DNA of 64,000 bases from Amycolatopsis anabasis. GTDB taxonomy: Bacteria > Actinomycetota > Actinomycetes > Mycobacteriales > Pseudonocardiaceae. Position 1 is the stretch's first letter, and each line of letters begins with the position of its first letter. The stretch spans positions 1-64,000 of the forward strand of contig NZ_VTHK01000046.1 in the NCBI RefSeq assembly GCF_009765355.1. The letters are read 5' to 3'. The notes under the pieces are model-generated. The model had not been told where the DNA came from. It did no database searches and worked only from the letters and a program-made list of their open reading frames with translations. A program made the position numbers and the translations under genes. Of the stretch, positions 50,068 to 60,400 are shown one piece after another.

Positions 50068-51207
50068 ATGGAGCCGTTCACCTTGCACGTGCCCGATTCC
50101 GTGCTGTCGGATCTCCGGGATCGGCTCGTGGCGACCCGCTGGCCGGGTGCCTTTCCCGAACCGGGCTGGGGCTACGGCACCGACGCCGCCTACCTGCGCG
50201 AACTGGTCGAGTACTGGCTCTCCTCGTTCGACTGGCGGGCCCAGGAGGAACGGCTCAACGGCCTGTCGCACCACCGCGTCACCGTCGACGGCACCGGCGT
50301 GCACTTCGTCTGGGAACGTGGCGACGGCCCGAACCCGCTGCCGCTGATCCTCACCCACGGGTGGCCGAGTACGTTCGCCGAACTGGAACGGGTCATTCCG
50401 CTGCTGACCCACCCCGAGGATCCCGCCGACGCGTTCGACGTGGTGGTGCCCTCGCTGCCCGGCTTCGGTTTCTCCGGCAAACCAGCCGAGCCCGGCATCT
50501 TCAACTCGGCCGGGATCGCCCGGTTGTGGACGAGCCTGATGCGCGACCACCTCGGCTACGAACGGTTCGCCGCGGCGGGCGGCGATCTCGGCAGTTACGT
50601 CACCTCCCGCCTGGGCATGCACCACGCGGAGAACGTGGTGGGCATCCACATCGACCCGATCGCGCTGGTCGAGCGCCCGCTCGTCGATCCCGCGGAGGGA
50701 ACCGACGAGGAGAAGGCGTTCTACGCGGGACTCCTGGCGTGGGTCGAGGAGGAAGGCGCCTACAGCCGGTTCCAAGCCACCAAACCCAGCACGCTGACGT
50801 TCGGGCTGAACGACTCGCCGGCCGGGCTCGCGAGCTACATCGTGGAGAAGTTCCGCGCCTGGAGCGACTGCGGCGGAGACGTGGAACGGCGGTTCGGCAA
50901 AGACCAGTTGCTGACCACGGTCACCCTGTACTGGGCGACCGGCACGATCGGCTCGTCGTTCCTGCCGTACTACGACGCGAAACACCACGCCCCCGCCGAT
51001 CCGACCTTCGTCGAGGTGCCGACGGCCGTCGCGCTCTGGCCGGGCGACCCGATCATGTCGAACCCGTTCCCGCCGAGGAGTTACGCGGAGCGCGGGTTCA
51101 ATGTGCGGCGCTGGACGGAAATGCCGTGCGGCGGGCATTTCTACGCCAGCGAGGAGCCGGAACTGCTCGCCCAGGACCTGCGCGAATTCTTCCGGCCCCT
51201 GCGCTAG
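50068..51207 (+). CDS. epoxide hydrolase (EHN type)
   Basis: A 379-residue alpha/beta hydrolase. The N-terminal EHN domain (residues about 1-105, ending HHRVTVDGTGVHFVWERGDG) precedes the oxyanion motif LILTHGWPSTFAELE. The nucleophilic Asp is in AAAGGDLGSYVTSRLG, and the C-terminal His is in MPCGGHFYASEEP. It should open epoxides to diols (soluble, xenobiotic or natural-product epoxides); substrate unknown. ATG 50068 with GGGGAG nearby. Confidence 0.93.
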   Translation: MEPFTLHVPDSVLSDLRDRLVATRWPGAFPEPGWGYGTDAAYLRELVEYWLSSFDWRAQEERLNGLSHHRVTVDGTGVHFVWERGDGPNPLPLILTHGWPSTFAELERVIPLLTHPEDPADAFDVVVPSLPGFGFSGKPAEPGIFNSAGIARLWTSLMRDHLGYERFAAAGGDLGSYVTSRLGMHHAENVVGIHIDPIALVERPLVDPAEGTDEEKAFYAGLLAWVEEEGAYSRFQATKPSTLTFGLNDSPAGLASYIVEKFRAWSDCGGDVERRFGKDQLLTTVTLYWATGTIGSSFLPYYDAKHHAPADPTFVEVPTAVALWPGDPIMSNPFPPRSYAERGFNVRRWTEMPCGGHFYASEEPELLAQDLREFFRPLR

Positions 51208-51276
51208 CTACCCGAAGGCGACGACCGCGGCGCTGGGGCAACCCACGATCTCGTGACCGCCACTCCGTCGGCTGAA

Positions 51277-51882
51277 CTAGCCCGCCACCTGGTACGGGTT
51301 CTCGGCTTGGGCGTGGTACAGCGCGGTGGCCCACCACACGAGCTGGTCGAGCATGATCTTCGCGGCCCCCTGCGGGCCTTCCGGTTCGACGAGCCGCCCT
51401 TCGGCGTCGAAGAGTTCCCAGTAGTTGGCGAAGCTGACCGTGTCCCGCACGCCGACCGCGTGCATTTCGGCGAACACCAGCCGCAGCTGCTCGACGGCGC
51501 GGATCCCGCCGCCCAGCCCGCCGTACGAGACGAATCCGACCGGTTTGGCTTGCCACTGGGTGAAATGCCAGTCGATCAGGGCCTTGATCGACGCGGGGAA
51601 GCTGTGGTTGTACTCCGGGGTCACCACGACGAACGCGTCCGCCGCCGCGAGTGTCGCCGTCACCTCGGCCATTCCGGCCGGGCGGGGGTAGTTGGCCTCG
51701 TTTTTCGGGGAGACCGGCGGGAGCGCGAGCGGAAGGGGTGTTTCGGCGAGATCGATGACGTCCACGGCGAACTGCCCGTGCTGCCGGGCTTCCTCGCGGA
51801 ACCAGCGCGCGACCGCCGGGCCGAACCGGCCTTCCCGGACGCTGGCGACGATCACGGCGAGCTGAAGGGTGCGATTGCTCAT
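51277..51882 (-). CDS. NADPH-dependent FMN reductase
   Basis: A 201-residue flavodoxin-fold reductase. The FMN phosphate loop is IVASVREGRFGPAVARWF, VVVTPEYNHSFPASIKALID is the isoalloxazine loop, and GFVSYGGLGGGIRAVEQLR follows. It likely supplies reduced FMN or reduces quinones/azo compounds. ATG 51882 (MSNRTLQ); a GTG at 51891 is in frame. It is divergent from the MmyB-type regulator. Confidence 0.9.
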   Translation of the reverse strand: MSNRTLQLAVIVASVREGRFGPAVARWFREEARQHGQFAVDVIDLAETPLPLALPPVSPKNEANYPRPAGMAEVTATLAAADAFVVVTPEYNHSFPASIKALIDWHFTQWQAKPVGFVSYGGLGGGIRAVEQLRLVFAEMHAVGVRDTVSFANYWELFDAEGRLVEPEGPQGAAKIMLDQLVWWATALYHAQAENPYQVAG

Positions 51883-51983
51883 GGCTTTCACCCTGCGTGG
51901 GCGGACGGCGGGGAGGAAGGCCGCGTTGAGGCTGGCCCCGGCAGGGCCACGCTCCGACTCGGACGAGCAGGTAGGTTCGGGAT

Positions 51984-52841
51984 GTGAGCGACAACGAGCT
52001 GGGTGTCTTCCTGCGCACGCGCCGGGAGGCCGTCACGCCCGCCGAGGTGGGGTTGCCCACCGGGCCGCGGCGCCGCACGCCCGGCCTGCGCCGCGCCGAA
52101 CTGGCCACGCTCGCCGGGATCAGCGTCGACTACCTCACGCGGCTGGAGCAGGGGCGTGATCGCCACCCGTCCGCCCAGGTGCTGGCGGTGCTCGGGGACG
52201 CGCTACGGCTGTCGTTCGACGAGCGTGTGCACCTCCGCCGCCTGTCGAAGGCGGCGGGCGGCGCCGCGTTGTGCCCCACGGTCACGCCACCGGCCCGCTC
52301 GGTCCGCCCGGCCGTGCGGGCGATGCTCGACCGGTTCGGTCCCGGACCGGCCGTCCTGCTCAACCGGATCAACGACGTGCTCGCCTACACCGCGGGATAC
52401 GAGAAACTCGCCGGGCCGGTGGGCCTGCTCGACGACGCCGAGACGCCCAATCTGGCGCGGTTCGTGTTCACCGACGACCGCGCCCGCGCCCTGTATCCCG
52501 AATGGGACCGGGTCGCCGACGAACAGGTCGCCCATCTGAAGGCCGAGTCCGTGCTGCCCGACGCGCACATCACCCAGCTCGCCGACGAGCTGACCGTGAT
52601 CGCGGGCGCCGCGTTCGCCGATCGGTGGCGGGCGCCGAACCTGCTCCCCCGGCGCACCGGCGTCGAACGCTGGGCCCATCCCGCGGCGGGCGCGCTGCGG
52701 CTGTCCTACGAAACGCTCGAACTCCCCGAAGCCGACGCCCAGCGGATGCTGATCTACCTCCCCGCCGATGACGCCACCTCGGCCGCCCTGGACCGCCTCG
52801 CCGGCCGCCACCCGGGCGCCCTCCGCGCCGTGAACGGCTGA
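51984..52841 (+). CDS. helix-turn-helix regulator with MmyB-like ligand domain
   Basis: A 285-residue regulator. The XRE-type helix-turn-helix is near residues 33-60 (LRRAELATLAGISVDYLTRL). The MmyB-like PAS-type domain follows (MLDRFGPGPAVLLNRINDVL; AYTAGYEKLAGPVGL; IYLPADDATSAALDRLAGRH). Characterised relatives include MmyB of the methylenomycin cluster; many others sit beside oxidoreductases they control. GTG 51984; divergent from the FMN reductase (about 100 bp). Confidence 0.92.
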   Translation: MSDNELGVFLRTRREAVTPAEVGLPTGPRRRTPGLRRAELATLAGISVDYLTRLEQGRDRHPSAQVLAVLGDALRLSFDERVHLRRLSKAAGGAALCPTVTPPARSVRPAVRAMLDRFGPGPAVLLNRINDVLAYTAGYEKLAGPVGLLDDAETPNLARFVFTDDRARALYPEWDRVADEQVAHLKAESVLPDAHITQLADELTVIAGAAFADRWRAPNLLPRRTGVERWAHPAAGALRLSYETLELPEADAQRMLIYLPADDATSAALDRLAGRHPGALRAVNG

Positions 52842-52843
52842 TC

Positions 52844-52889
52844 GTCGTGAGTGGTTGGACCGGTTCTCACCGGCCTGACCGCTCACGAC
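52844..52889 (+). terminator. hairpin terminator after MmyB-type gene
   Basis: GTCGTGAGTGGT (52844-52855) pairs with ACCGCTCACGAC (52878-52889) over 12 positions including one G-U wobble, with a 22-nt loop. It starts 3 bp after the stop at 52841. Confidence 0.6.
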
Positions 52890-52945
52890 TCCGGGGCGGA
52901 CCGGTTGGGAATTGTCCGATTCAGGCCAGGTTTCCGCGTCGATCT

Positions 52946-52959
52946 TGACATCGATGTCA
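52946..52959. promoter_or_regulatory. 14-bp palindrome upstream of GH92 operon
   Basis: TGACATCGATGTCA is a perfect palindrome with a central CG, the style of LacI-family operators. It lies about 86 bp before ATG 53046 and overlaps a TTGACA that could be the -35 element. Confidence 0.5.
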
Positions 52960-53045
52960 CGGCGAGTTGTGCTACCTGAGCGCCGACTCGCACCACCCGG
53001 TCCGGCGCGTGATCTGCGGTCCCCGCCAGGAACCTTGGAGCAACG

Positions 53046-56000
53046 ATGCCCCGAAGCGCTCGACCCGTGGTGCGCCTGCTGATGTCCGTCGTTGTCACCG
53101 CGGCCGGTCTGGTCACGCTCCCGACGAGCGCCGCCGCCGATCCGGTCCCGGACTTCTACTCCTCGTTCGAGGCGAACGACCCGCAGCCGACCTGGGTCGA
53201 CACCGTGGACACCGATCCGACGGGCAAGCCGCGCGCGGCGGGGGTGAACGGCGCCAACGGCACCGCGATTCCGGGGGACATCCGCGGCAAGGTCACCGAA
53301 TCGGCCGCCAGCAACGAGAACACCGACGCGAACGAGATCGCGGCGAACCTCGTCGACGGTTCCCCCGAATCCAAGTGGCTCGCCTTCGCCCCGACCGGCT
53401 GGGCCCGGTTCACGCTTTCCGCGCCCACGGCGATCACCCACTACGCGGTCACCTCGGCCAACGACGCCCCCGAGCGCGACCCCAAGGACTGGGCCCTGCA
53501 GGGCTCCAACGACGGCACCACCTGGACCGATCTGGACAAGCGGACCGGCCAGTCCTTCGGCGCCCGGTTCGAGACCAAGGAGTACCAGATCCCGCCCACC
53601 GCGGCGTACCGCCACTACCGGATCGACGTGACCCGGAACAACGGCGGCCCGCTGCTCCAGCTCGCCGAACTGCTCCTGGCCAACGACGATCCCGCCCCGC
53701 CGCCGCTGCCGAACATGCGCAGCTACCCGGACAACGGCCCGGCCCGGGGCTACACGAACAAACCCCGCGCCGGGTACAGCGGGCTGCGTGCCTTCCACTA
53801 CGGCGGCTCGCAACCCGGGCCGGGCCGCGGCTACTCCTTCAACAAGATCTTCGACGTCGACCTCCCGGTCGCCGCGAACACCGAACTGTCCTACAAGGTC
53901 TTCCCGGAGTTCATCAAGGACGACCTGAAGTACCCGAGCACGAACGTCGCGATCGACCTCGCGTTCACCGACGGCACCTACCTCAGCGACCTCGGCGCGC
54001 ACGACCAGTACGGTTTCGGCCTCTCGCCGCGCGGGCAGGGCGCCGGAAAGGCGCTCTACACCAACCAGTGGAACCTGATCCGCTCGGCGATCGGCGGGGT
54101 CGCGACCGGCAAGCGGATCGACCGGATCCTGATCGGCTACGACAACCCGTCCGGCCCGGCGCAGCTCTCCGGCTGGGTGGACGACATCCGGATCGCCCCC
54201 GGCGCGACCCCCGCGGCGGCCACGAGCAAGCGGCCCTCCGAGCACGTGCTGACCACCCGCGGCACGCACGCCAACGGGACCTTCTCCCGCGGCAACAACT
54301 TCCCGGCCACCGCGGTCCCGCACGGGTTCAACTTCTGGACCCCGGTGACCAACGCCGGGTCGAGCAGCTGGCTCTACGACTACCACTCGGCCAACAACGC
54401 CCAGAACCGGCCGGCCCTGCAGGCGTTCAGCGCCAGTCACGAACCGAGCCCGTGGATGGGCGACCGGCAGAGCTTCCAGGTCATGCCCTCGCTCGCGGCG
54501 GGCGTGCCGGACGCCAACCGCGCCGCCCGCGCGCTCTCGTTCAGCCACGACAACGAAACCGCGAAACCCCACTACTACGGCGTGCGGTTCGACAACGGCA
54601 TCCAGACCGAACTCGCTCCTGCCGACCACGCCGCGCTGTTCCGGTTCTCCTTCCCCGGCAACGAGAACAGCCTGATCTTCGACAACGTGAACAACCTCGG
54701 CGGGCTGACCCTGGACCCGGCGGCCGGGACGGTCACCGGATACTCCGACGCGAAGAGCGGGCTGTCCGCGGGCGCCGGGCGGCTGTTCGTCTACGCGACC
54801 TTCGACAAACCCGTTTCCGCCGGGAGCAAACTGCCCGGTGAGGGCCGCGACAACGTCCGCGGCTACCTGCGCTTCGACACCCGCGGCACGAAGACGGTGT
54901 CCATGCGGATCGCCACCTCGCTGATCAGCGTCGACCAGGCGAAGAAGAACCTCGACGCCGAAATCCCGCCGAACGCCTCCCTGGAATCCGTCCGCGACGC
55001 GGCGCAGCAGGCGTGGGACAAAGTCCTCGGCGTGATCGAGGTGGAAGGCGCGAGCGCCGACCAGCTCACCACCCTGTACTCGAACCTGTACCGCCTCTTC
55101 CTCTACCCGAACTCCGGCTTCGAGAACGTCGGCACCCCGCGAGAACCGTCCTACCGGTACGCCAGCCCGGTCTCCCCGAAGTCCGGAGTGGACAGTCCAA
55201 CCCAGACCGGGTCGAAGGTCGTCGACGGGCAGATGTATGTGAACAACGGGTTCTGGGACACCTACCGGACCACCTGGCCCGCGTATGCGCTGTTCGCACC
55301 GGAGATGGCGGGCAAGATGATCGACGGGTTCGTCCAGCAGTACCGCGACGGCGGCTGGATCTCGCGCTGGTCCTCCCCCGGTTACGCCAACCTGATGGTG
55401 GGCACCAGTTCCGACGTCGCCTTCGCCGACGCCTACCTCAAGGGCGTGCGAAACTTCGACGTCAAGGCGGCCTACGACGCGGCCGTGAAGAACGCGACCG
55501 TGGTTCCGCCGAACGAGAGCGTCGGCCGCAAGGGCCTGGACAGCTCGGTGTTCCTCGGGTACACGCCGACCTCGACCAACGAGGGCATGTCCTGGGCGCT
55601 CGAGGGATACGTCAACGACTTCGGCATCGCGAACATGGCGAAGAAACTCGCCGACGAGGCCGCCCCGGGCGACCCGCGCAAACGGGAATACCAGGAGAAC
55701 TACGAGTACTTCCGCAACCGCGCGCAGAACTACGTGCACACCTTCGATCCGAGCGTCGGGTTCTTCCAGGGCCGGGCCGCCGACGGGAAGTTCCGCTTCC
55801 CGGCCGGGCAGTACGACCCGCGCGTCTGGGGCTACGACTACACCGAGACTGACGGCTGGAACATGGCGTTCACCGTGCCGCAGGACGGGCAGGGCCTGGC
55901 CAACCTCTACGGCGGCAAGGCGAAACTGGCGAAGAAGCTGGACGAATTCTTCGCCACCCCGGAAACGGCGAACTTCCCCGGTTCCTACGGCGGCGCGATC

Positions 56001-57347
56001 CACGAGATGCGCGAGGCGCGGGATGTGCGGATGGGGCAGTACGGACATTCCAACCAGCCCTCGCACCACATCCCCTACATGTACGACTACGCCGGTCAGC
56101 CCGCGAAGGCGCAGGCCAAGGTGCGGGAGGCGCTGTCCCGGCTGTACGTCGGCAGCGAACTCGGCCAGGGCTACCCCGGCGACGAGGACAACGGCGAGAT
56201 GTCGGCCTGGTACGTCTTCAGCGCGCTGGGCTTCTACCCGCTGCAGATGGGCAGCCCGGACTACGCGATCGGCTCACCGCTGTTCACCAAGGCGACGATC
56301 CACCTGGCGAACGGCAAGGATCTGACAATAAACGCGCCGAAGAACAACGCGAAGAACGTCTACGTGCAGGGCCTGAAGGTCAACGGCAAGCCCCACACCT
56401 CGACCTCCCTGCCGCACGATCTCTTGTCCGCGGGCGGCGTGCTGGACTTCGACATGGGCCCCAACCCGTCGAACTGGGGCACCGGACCGGCGGACGCCCC
56501 GGCGTCGATCACCCGGGGGGACGCGCCGCCGAGCCCGCTGCACGACCTCACCGGACCGGGCAAGGGCACCGCGACCGGCAGCGGCGACGTCACCCCGCTG
56601 TTCGACAACACCTCGGCGACCGAGGCCCGGCTCGACGGGGCGGCCCCGTGGGTGCAGTACCAGCTCGGCTCGTCCGGCGAGGCCGCCACGTTCTACACGG
56701 TCACCTCCCCCAAGGGGCCGGGCGAACCGCGCGCCTGGGTGCTCAAGGGCTCCTACGACGGGCAGCACTGGGCGGTGGCCGACGAACGCCACGACCAGAC
56801 GTTCACCTGGCGCCAGCAGACCCGGGCGTTCCAGATCGCCACCCCGGCGCACTACACCTACTACCGGCTGGAGATGACCGGCGGCCCGGCCACCATCGCC
56901 GAGTTCGAACTGCTCGGCAAACCGGATCCGGCCTGCACGCGCACGATCACCGGCGAGCAGAGCGGCCCGCTCGTGGTGTCGCAGGGTGTGGTGTGCCTGC
57001 GGAACGCGGCCGTGCACGGTCCGGTGACCGTCGCCGCGGGCGCGTCCCTGGTGGCCGAGGGCGGTTCGGTGTCCGGCCCGGTGACCGCGACGAACGCGGG
57101 ATCGGTGGTGCTCAACCGGACCGAGGTCACCGGCCCGGTGACGATCACCGGAGCGAGCGGGCCGGTCGCGATCGAGGCGGCGCGGATCCACGGACCGGTG
57201 GCGCTGACGAACAACCGCGGCCCGGTGATCGCCGGGAGCACGATCGACGGCCCGCTCAGCTGCGCCGGGAACCAGCCGCCACCGGTGGACCACACCCTGG
57301 CGAACTCGGTGCGCGGCCCCGCCGCCGGACAGTGCCAGGGGTGGTAG
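53046..57347 (+). CDS. secreted GH92 alpha-mannosidase with F5/8 domains and GPV solenoid
   Basis: A 1433-residue secreted enzyme. Signal peptide at 1-30 (LLMSVVVTAAGLVTLPTSAA). F5/8 type C-like domain at about 80-215; jelly-roll to ~395; GH92 module ~400-1135 with NGFWDTYRTTWPAYALF, GWISRWSSPGYANLMVGTSS and YPGDEDNGEMSAWYVFSALG. Second F5/8-like domain ~1180-1295, then a C-terminal solenoid ~1318-1405 of 19-20-residue repeats each containing GPV. GH92 enzymes are calcium-dependent exo-alpha-mannosidases acting on N-glycan or mannan ends. A palindrome in the promoter suggests sugar-responsive control. Confidence 0.94.
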   Translation: MPRSARPVVRLLMSVVVTAAGLVTLPTSAAADPVPDFYSSFEANDPQPTWVDTVDTDPTGKPRAAGVNGANGTAIPGDIRGKVTESAASNENTDANEIAANLVDGSPESKWLAFAPTGWARFTLSAPTAITHYAVTSANDAPERDPKDWALQGSNDGTTWTDLDKRTGQSFGARFETKEYQIPPTAAYRHYRIDVTRNNGGPLLQLAELLLANDDPAPPPLPNMRSYPDNGPARGYTNKPRAGYSGLRAFHYGGSQPGPGRGYSFNKIFDVDLPVAANTELSYKVFPEFIKDDLKYPSTNVAIDLAFTDGTYLSDLGAHDQYGFGLSPRGQGAGKALYTNQWNLIRSAIGGVATGKRIDRILIGYDNPSGPAQLSGWVDDIRIAPGATPAAATSKRPSEHVLTTRGTHANGTFSRGNNFPATAVPHGFNFWTPVTNAGSSSWLYDYHSANNAQNRPALQAFSASHEPSPWMGDRQSFQVMPSLAAGVPDANRAARALSFSHDNETAKPHYYGVRFDNGIQTELAPADHAALFRFSFPGNENSLIFDNVNNLGGLTLDPAAGTVTGYSDAKSGLSAGAGRLFVYATFDKPVSAGSKLPGEGRDNVRGYLRFDTRGTKTVSMRIATSLISVDQAKKNLDAEIPPNASLESVRDAAQQAWDKVLGVIEVEGASADQLTTLYSNLYRLFLYPNSGFENVGTPREPSYRYASPVSPKSGVDSPTQTGSKVVDGQMYVNNGFWDTYRTTWPAYALFAPEMAGKMIDGFVQQYRDGGWISRWSSPGYANLMVGTSSDVAFADAYLKGVRNFDVKAAYDAAVKNATVVPPNESVGRKGLDSSVFLGYTPTSTNEGMSWALEGYVNDFGIANMAKKLADEAAPGDPRKREYQENYEYFRNRAQNYVHTFDPSVGFFQGRAADGKFRFPAGQYDPRVWGYDYTETDGWNMAFTVPQDGQGLANLYGGKAKLAKKLDEFFATPETANFPGSYGGAIHEMREARDVRMGQYGHSNQPSHHIPYMYDYAGQPAKAQAKVREALSRLYVGSELGQGYPGDEDNGEMSAWYVFSALGFYPLQMGSPDYAIGSPLFTKATIHLANGKDLTINAPKNNAKNVYVQGLKVNGKPHTSTSLPHDLLSAGGVLDFDMGPNPSNWGTGPADAPASITRGDAPPSPLHDLTGPGKGTATGSGDVTPLFDNTSATEARLDGAAPWVQYQLGSSGEAATFYTVTSPKGPGEPRAWVLKGSYDGQHWAVADERHDQTFTWRQQTRAFQIATPAHYTYYRLEMTGGPATIAEFELLGKPDPACTRTITGEQSGPLVVSQGVVCLRNAAVHGPVTVAAGASLVAEGGSVSGPVTATNAGSVVLNRTEVTGPVTITGASGPVAIEAARIHGPVALTNNRGPVIAGSTIDGPLSCAGNQPPPVDHTLANSVRGPAAGQCQGW

Positions 57348-57408
57348 CCGCCTTCCAGCCGGGGAGGTCAGCGGGCGGAACCCGCCCGGTGGCGATTACC
57401 GTGGGTGC

Positions 57409-60400
57409 ATGCCCTCTGCCGCATCCCGCACCGAGTTCTTCACCTCCTTTGAGGACGGTGATCCCCAGCCGGTCGGGCCGGTGCGCATCGGCGCAGGTCC
57501 GGAGCGCTCGCCGACCGCGCGGGCGGGCGCCGGCTTCACCGGGCGGCACGCGCTGCGCTTCGAGGCCGCCGCGTTCACCCGGGCCGTCCTGTTCGAAGTG
57601 GACCTGCTGGTCACCGAACGCAGCGAACTGTCCTATGTGATCTTTCCCGAATCCGGCGCGGAACCGGGCTATGGCGCCACTTTCGCCGCCCTCGACGTCG
57701 AGTTCGACGACGGCAGCACGCTCAGCGGCCTCGGCGCGGCCGATCAGTACGGTTTCCCGCTTTCCGCGCTCGAGCAGGGGGCGGCCAAGACGCTGTACGT
57801 CGACCAGTGGAACCTGGTGCGCTGCCGGATCGGCGACCTCGCCGCCGGCCGCACCGCGCGGGCGATCGTGCTCACCGTCGATCCGCCCGCCGGTTCCGGC
57901 CCGGTCACCGGCTGGCTGGACGACGTGCGGATCGCCGTCCGCACCCCGGAGCCCGCCCGGGAACCGGTCGACTACGTGCGTACCACCCGCGGCACGCAGT
58001 CCAGCGCGGACTTCTCCCGCGGCAACACCTTCCCCGCCACCGCGGTCCCGCACGGGTTCAACTTCTGGACCCCGGTGACCGACGCGTCGGTCACCAACTG
58101 GCTCTACGAGTACCACCGCCGCAACGACGAGCGGAACCGGCCCGCCCTGGAGGCGTTCGCGCTCAGCCACCAGCCGAGCCCGTGGATGGGCGACCGCCAC
58201 ACCTTCCAGGTCATGCCCGGCATCGGCCCCGTGGTCGCCGACCGCCGCGCCCGCGCCCTGCCGTTCTCCCACCAGGACGAGATCGACCGCCCCCACCACT
58301 ACGGCGTGCGCTTCGCCAACGGGATCACCACCGACATCGCCCCGGCCGATCACGCGGCGATCTTCCGCTTCACCTTCCCCCGCGATCGCGGCTGGCTGCT
58401 GTTCGACAACACCGCCAACCGCGGCGGGCTGCGGCTGCACCCGGCGCGCGGCCGGATCACCGGGCACACCTGGGTCCGCAGCCGCCTGTCGACCGGTGCG
58501 CGGCGGATGTTCGTCTACGCCACGTTCGACCGGCCCGCGCTCGCCGGGAAGAAACTGCGCAAGCCGCCGTGGCGGCAGGTCACCGGCTGCCTGGTCTTCA
58601 ACGCGCGCGAGGTCACCATGCGGATCGCGACCTCGCTGATCAGCCTCGCGCAGGCCAAGCGCAACCTGGAGCTGGAGATCGGCGACCGCACCACCTTCGA
58701 CGAGGTCCGCGAACGCGCGAGACGGTCCTGGCAGGACGTCCTCGGCCGGATCGAGCTCGAGGGCGCCACCGAGGACCAGCTCACCACGTTCTACTCCAGC
58801 CTCTACCGGCTGTTCCTCTACCCGAACTCCGGGCACGAGAACACCAAGACCGGCATCCGGCACGCCAGCCCGGTGCGCCGCAGCCTGCGCCCCAGCACCC
58901 GGCGGCGCACCGGCGCGAAGATCGTCGACGGCCCGATGTTCGTGAACAACGGCTTCTGGGACACCTACCGCACCACCTGGCCCGCCTACGCCCTGCTCAC
59001 CCCGCGCCGCTGCGGCGACCTGATCGAAGGGTTCGTCCAGCAGTACCGGGAAGGCGGCTGGATCTCCCGCTGGTCCTCCCCCGGGTACGCGAACCTGATG
59101 ACCGGCACCAGTTCGGACGTGGCCTTCGCCGACGCGTACCTCAAGGGGGTCCGCGGTTTCGACGTCGAGGCCGCCTACGACGCGGCGGTGAAGAACGCCA
59201 CGGTGTCCCCGCCCTCGAAGCAGGTGGGCCGCAAGGGCCTGCACGAATCGATCTTCCTCGGCTACACCCCGACCAGCACGCCCGAGGGCCTGTCCTGGGC
59301 GCTGGAGGGGTGCGTCAACGACTTCGGCATCGCCAACCTCGCCCAGCGGCTGTACGAGGAGTCCGCTCAGGACGATCCGCGCAGGCGGGAATATCTGGAC
59401 AACGCGCGCTATTTCCGCCAGCGCGCGTTGCACTACGTGCACCACTTCGACGCGCGGATCGGCTTCTTCCAGGGCCGCGACCCCCGGGGGCGGTGGCGCC
59501 GCTCCCCCGGCGACTACGATCCGGCCCTGTGGGGCTTCGACTACACCGAGACCAATGGCTGGAACACGGCGTTCTCGGTCCCGCACGACGGCCGGGGGCT
59601 GGCCGGCCTGCTCGGCGGCAGACCGAAACTGGAGTCCACATTGGACACCTTCTTCGCGACGCCGGAAACCGGGCGGAAACCGGGATCCTACGGCGGGATC
59701 ATCCATGAGATGACCGAGGCCCGGGACATCCGTCTCGGCCAGTACGGGCACTCCAACCAGCCGTCGCACCACATTCCCTACATGTACAACCACGCCGGCG
59801 CGCCTTCGAAGACGCAGGCGATCGTGCGGGAGGTGCTCGCCCGCTGCTACCTGGGGAGCGAGATCGGGCAGGGCTACCCCGGCGACGAGGACAACGGCGA
59901 GATGTCCGCCTGGTACGTCTTCGGCGCGCTCGGTTTCTACCCGCTCGGCGTCGGCAGCCCGCACTACGCCATCGGATCGCCGCTGTTCGCCAAGGCGACG
60001 ATCCACCTGGAGAACGGCAAGGACGTGATCATCAACGCACCCGGCAACACCGCGCAGACCGTGTACGTGCGCGGGCTCACGATCAACGGGGTACCGCATC
60101 CCACGACCTCGGTGCCGCACGCCACCCTCGCGGGCGGCGCGGTGCTCGAATTCGACCTGGCCACCACCCCGTGCGAATGGGGCCGCCTGGCCGTCCCGCC
60201 CTCGCTGACCGAGGAGGACGCCCCGCCGCGGCCGCTGCGCGACCTGGTCGGGGAGGCGCGCTGCGACGACGGCACCGATCCGGCGGCCCTGTTCGACGAC
60301 ACCACGCGCACCCAGGTCACCTTCCGGTCCACCTCCCCGGCCGTCGAATTCCTGGGCAAACCGTCCGGTGTGGTCGAGATGTACACCCTCACGTCCGGGT

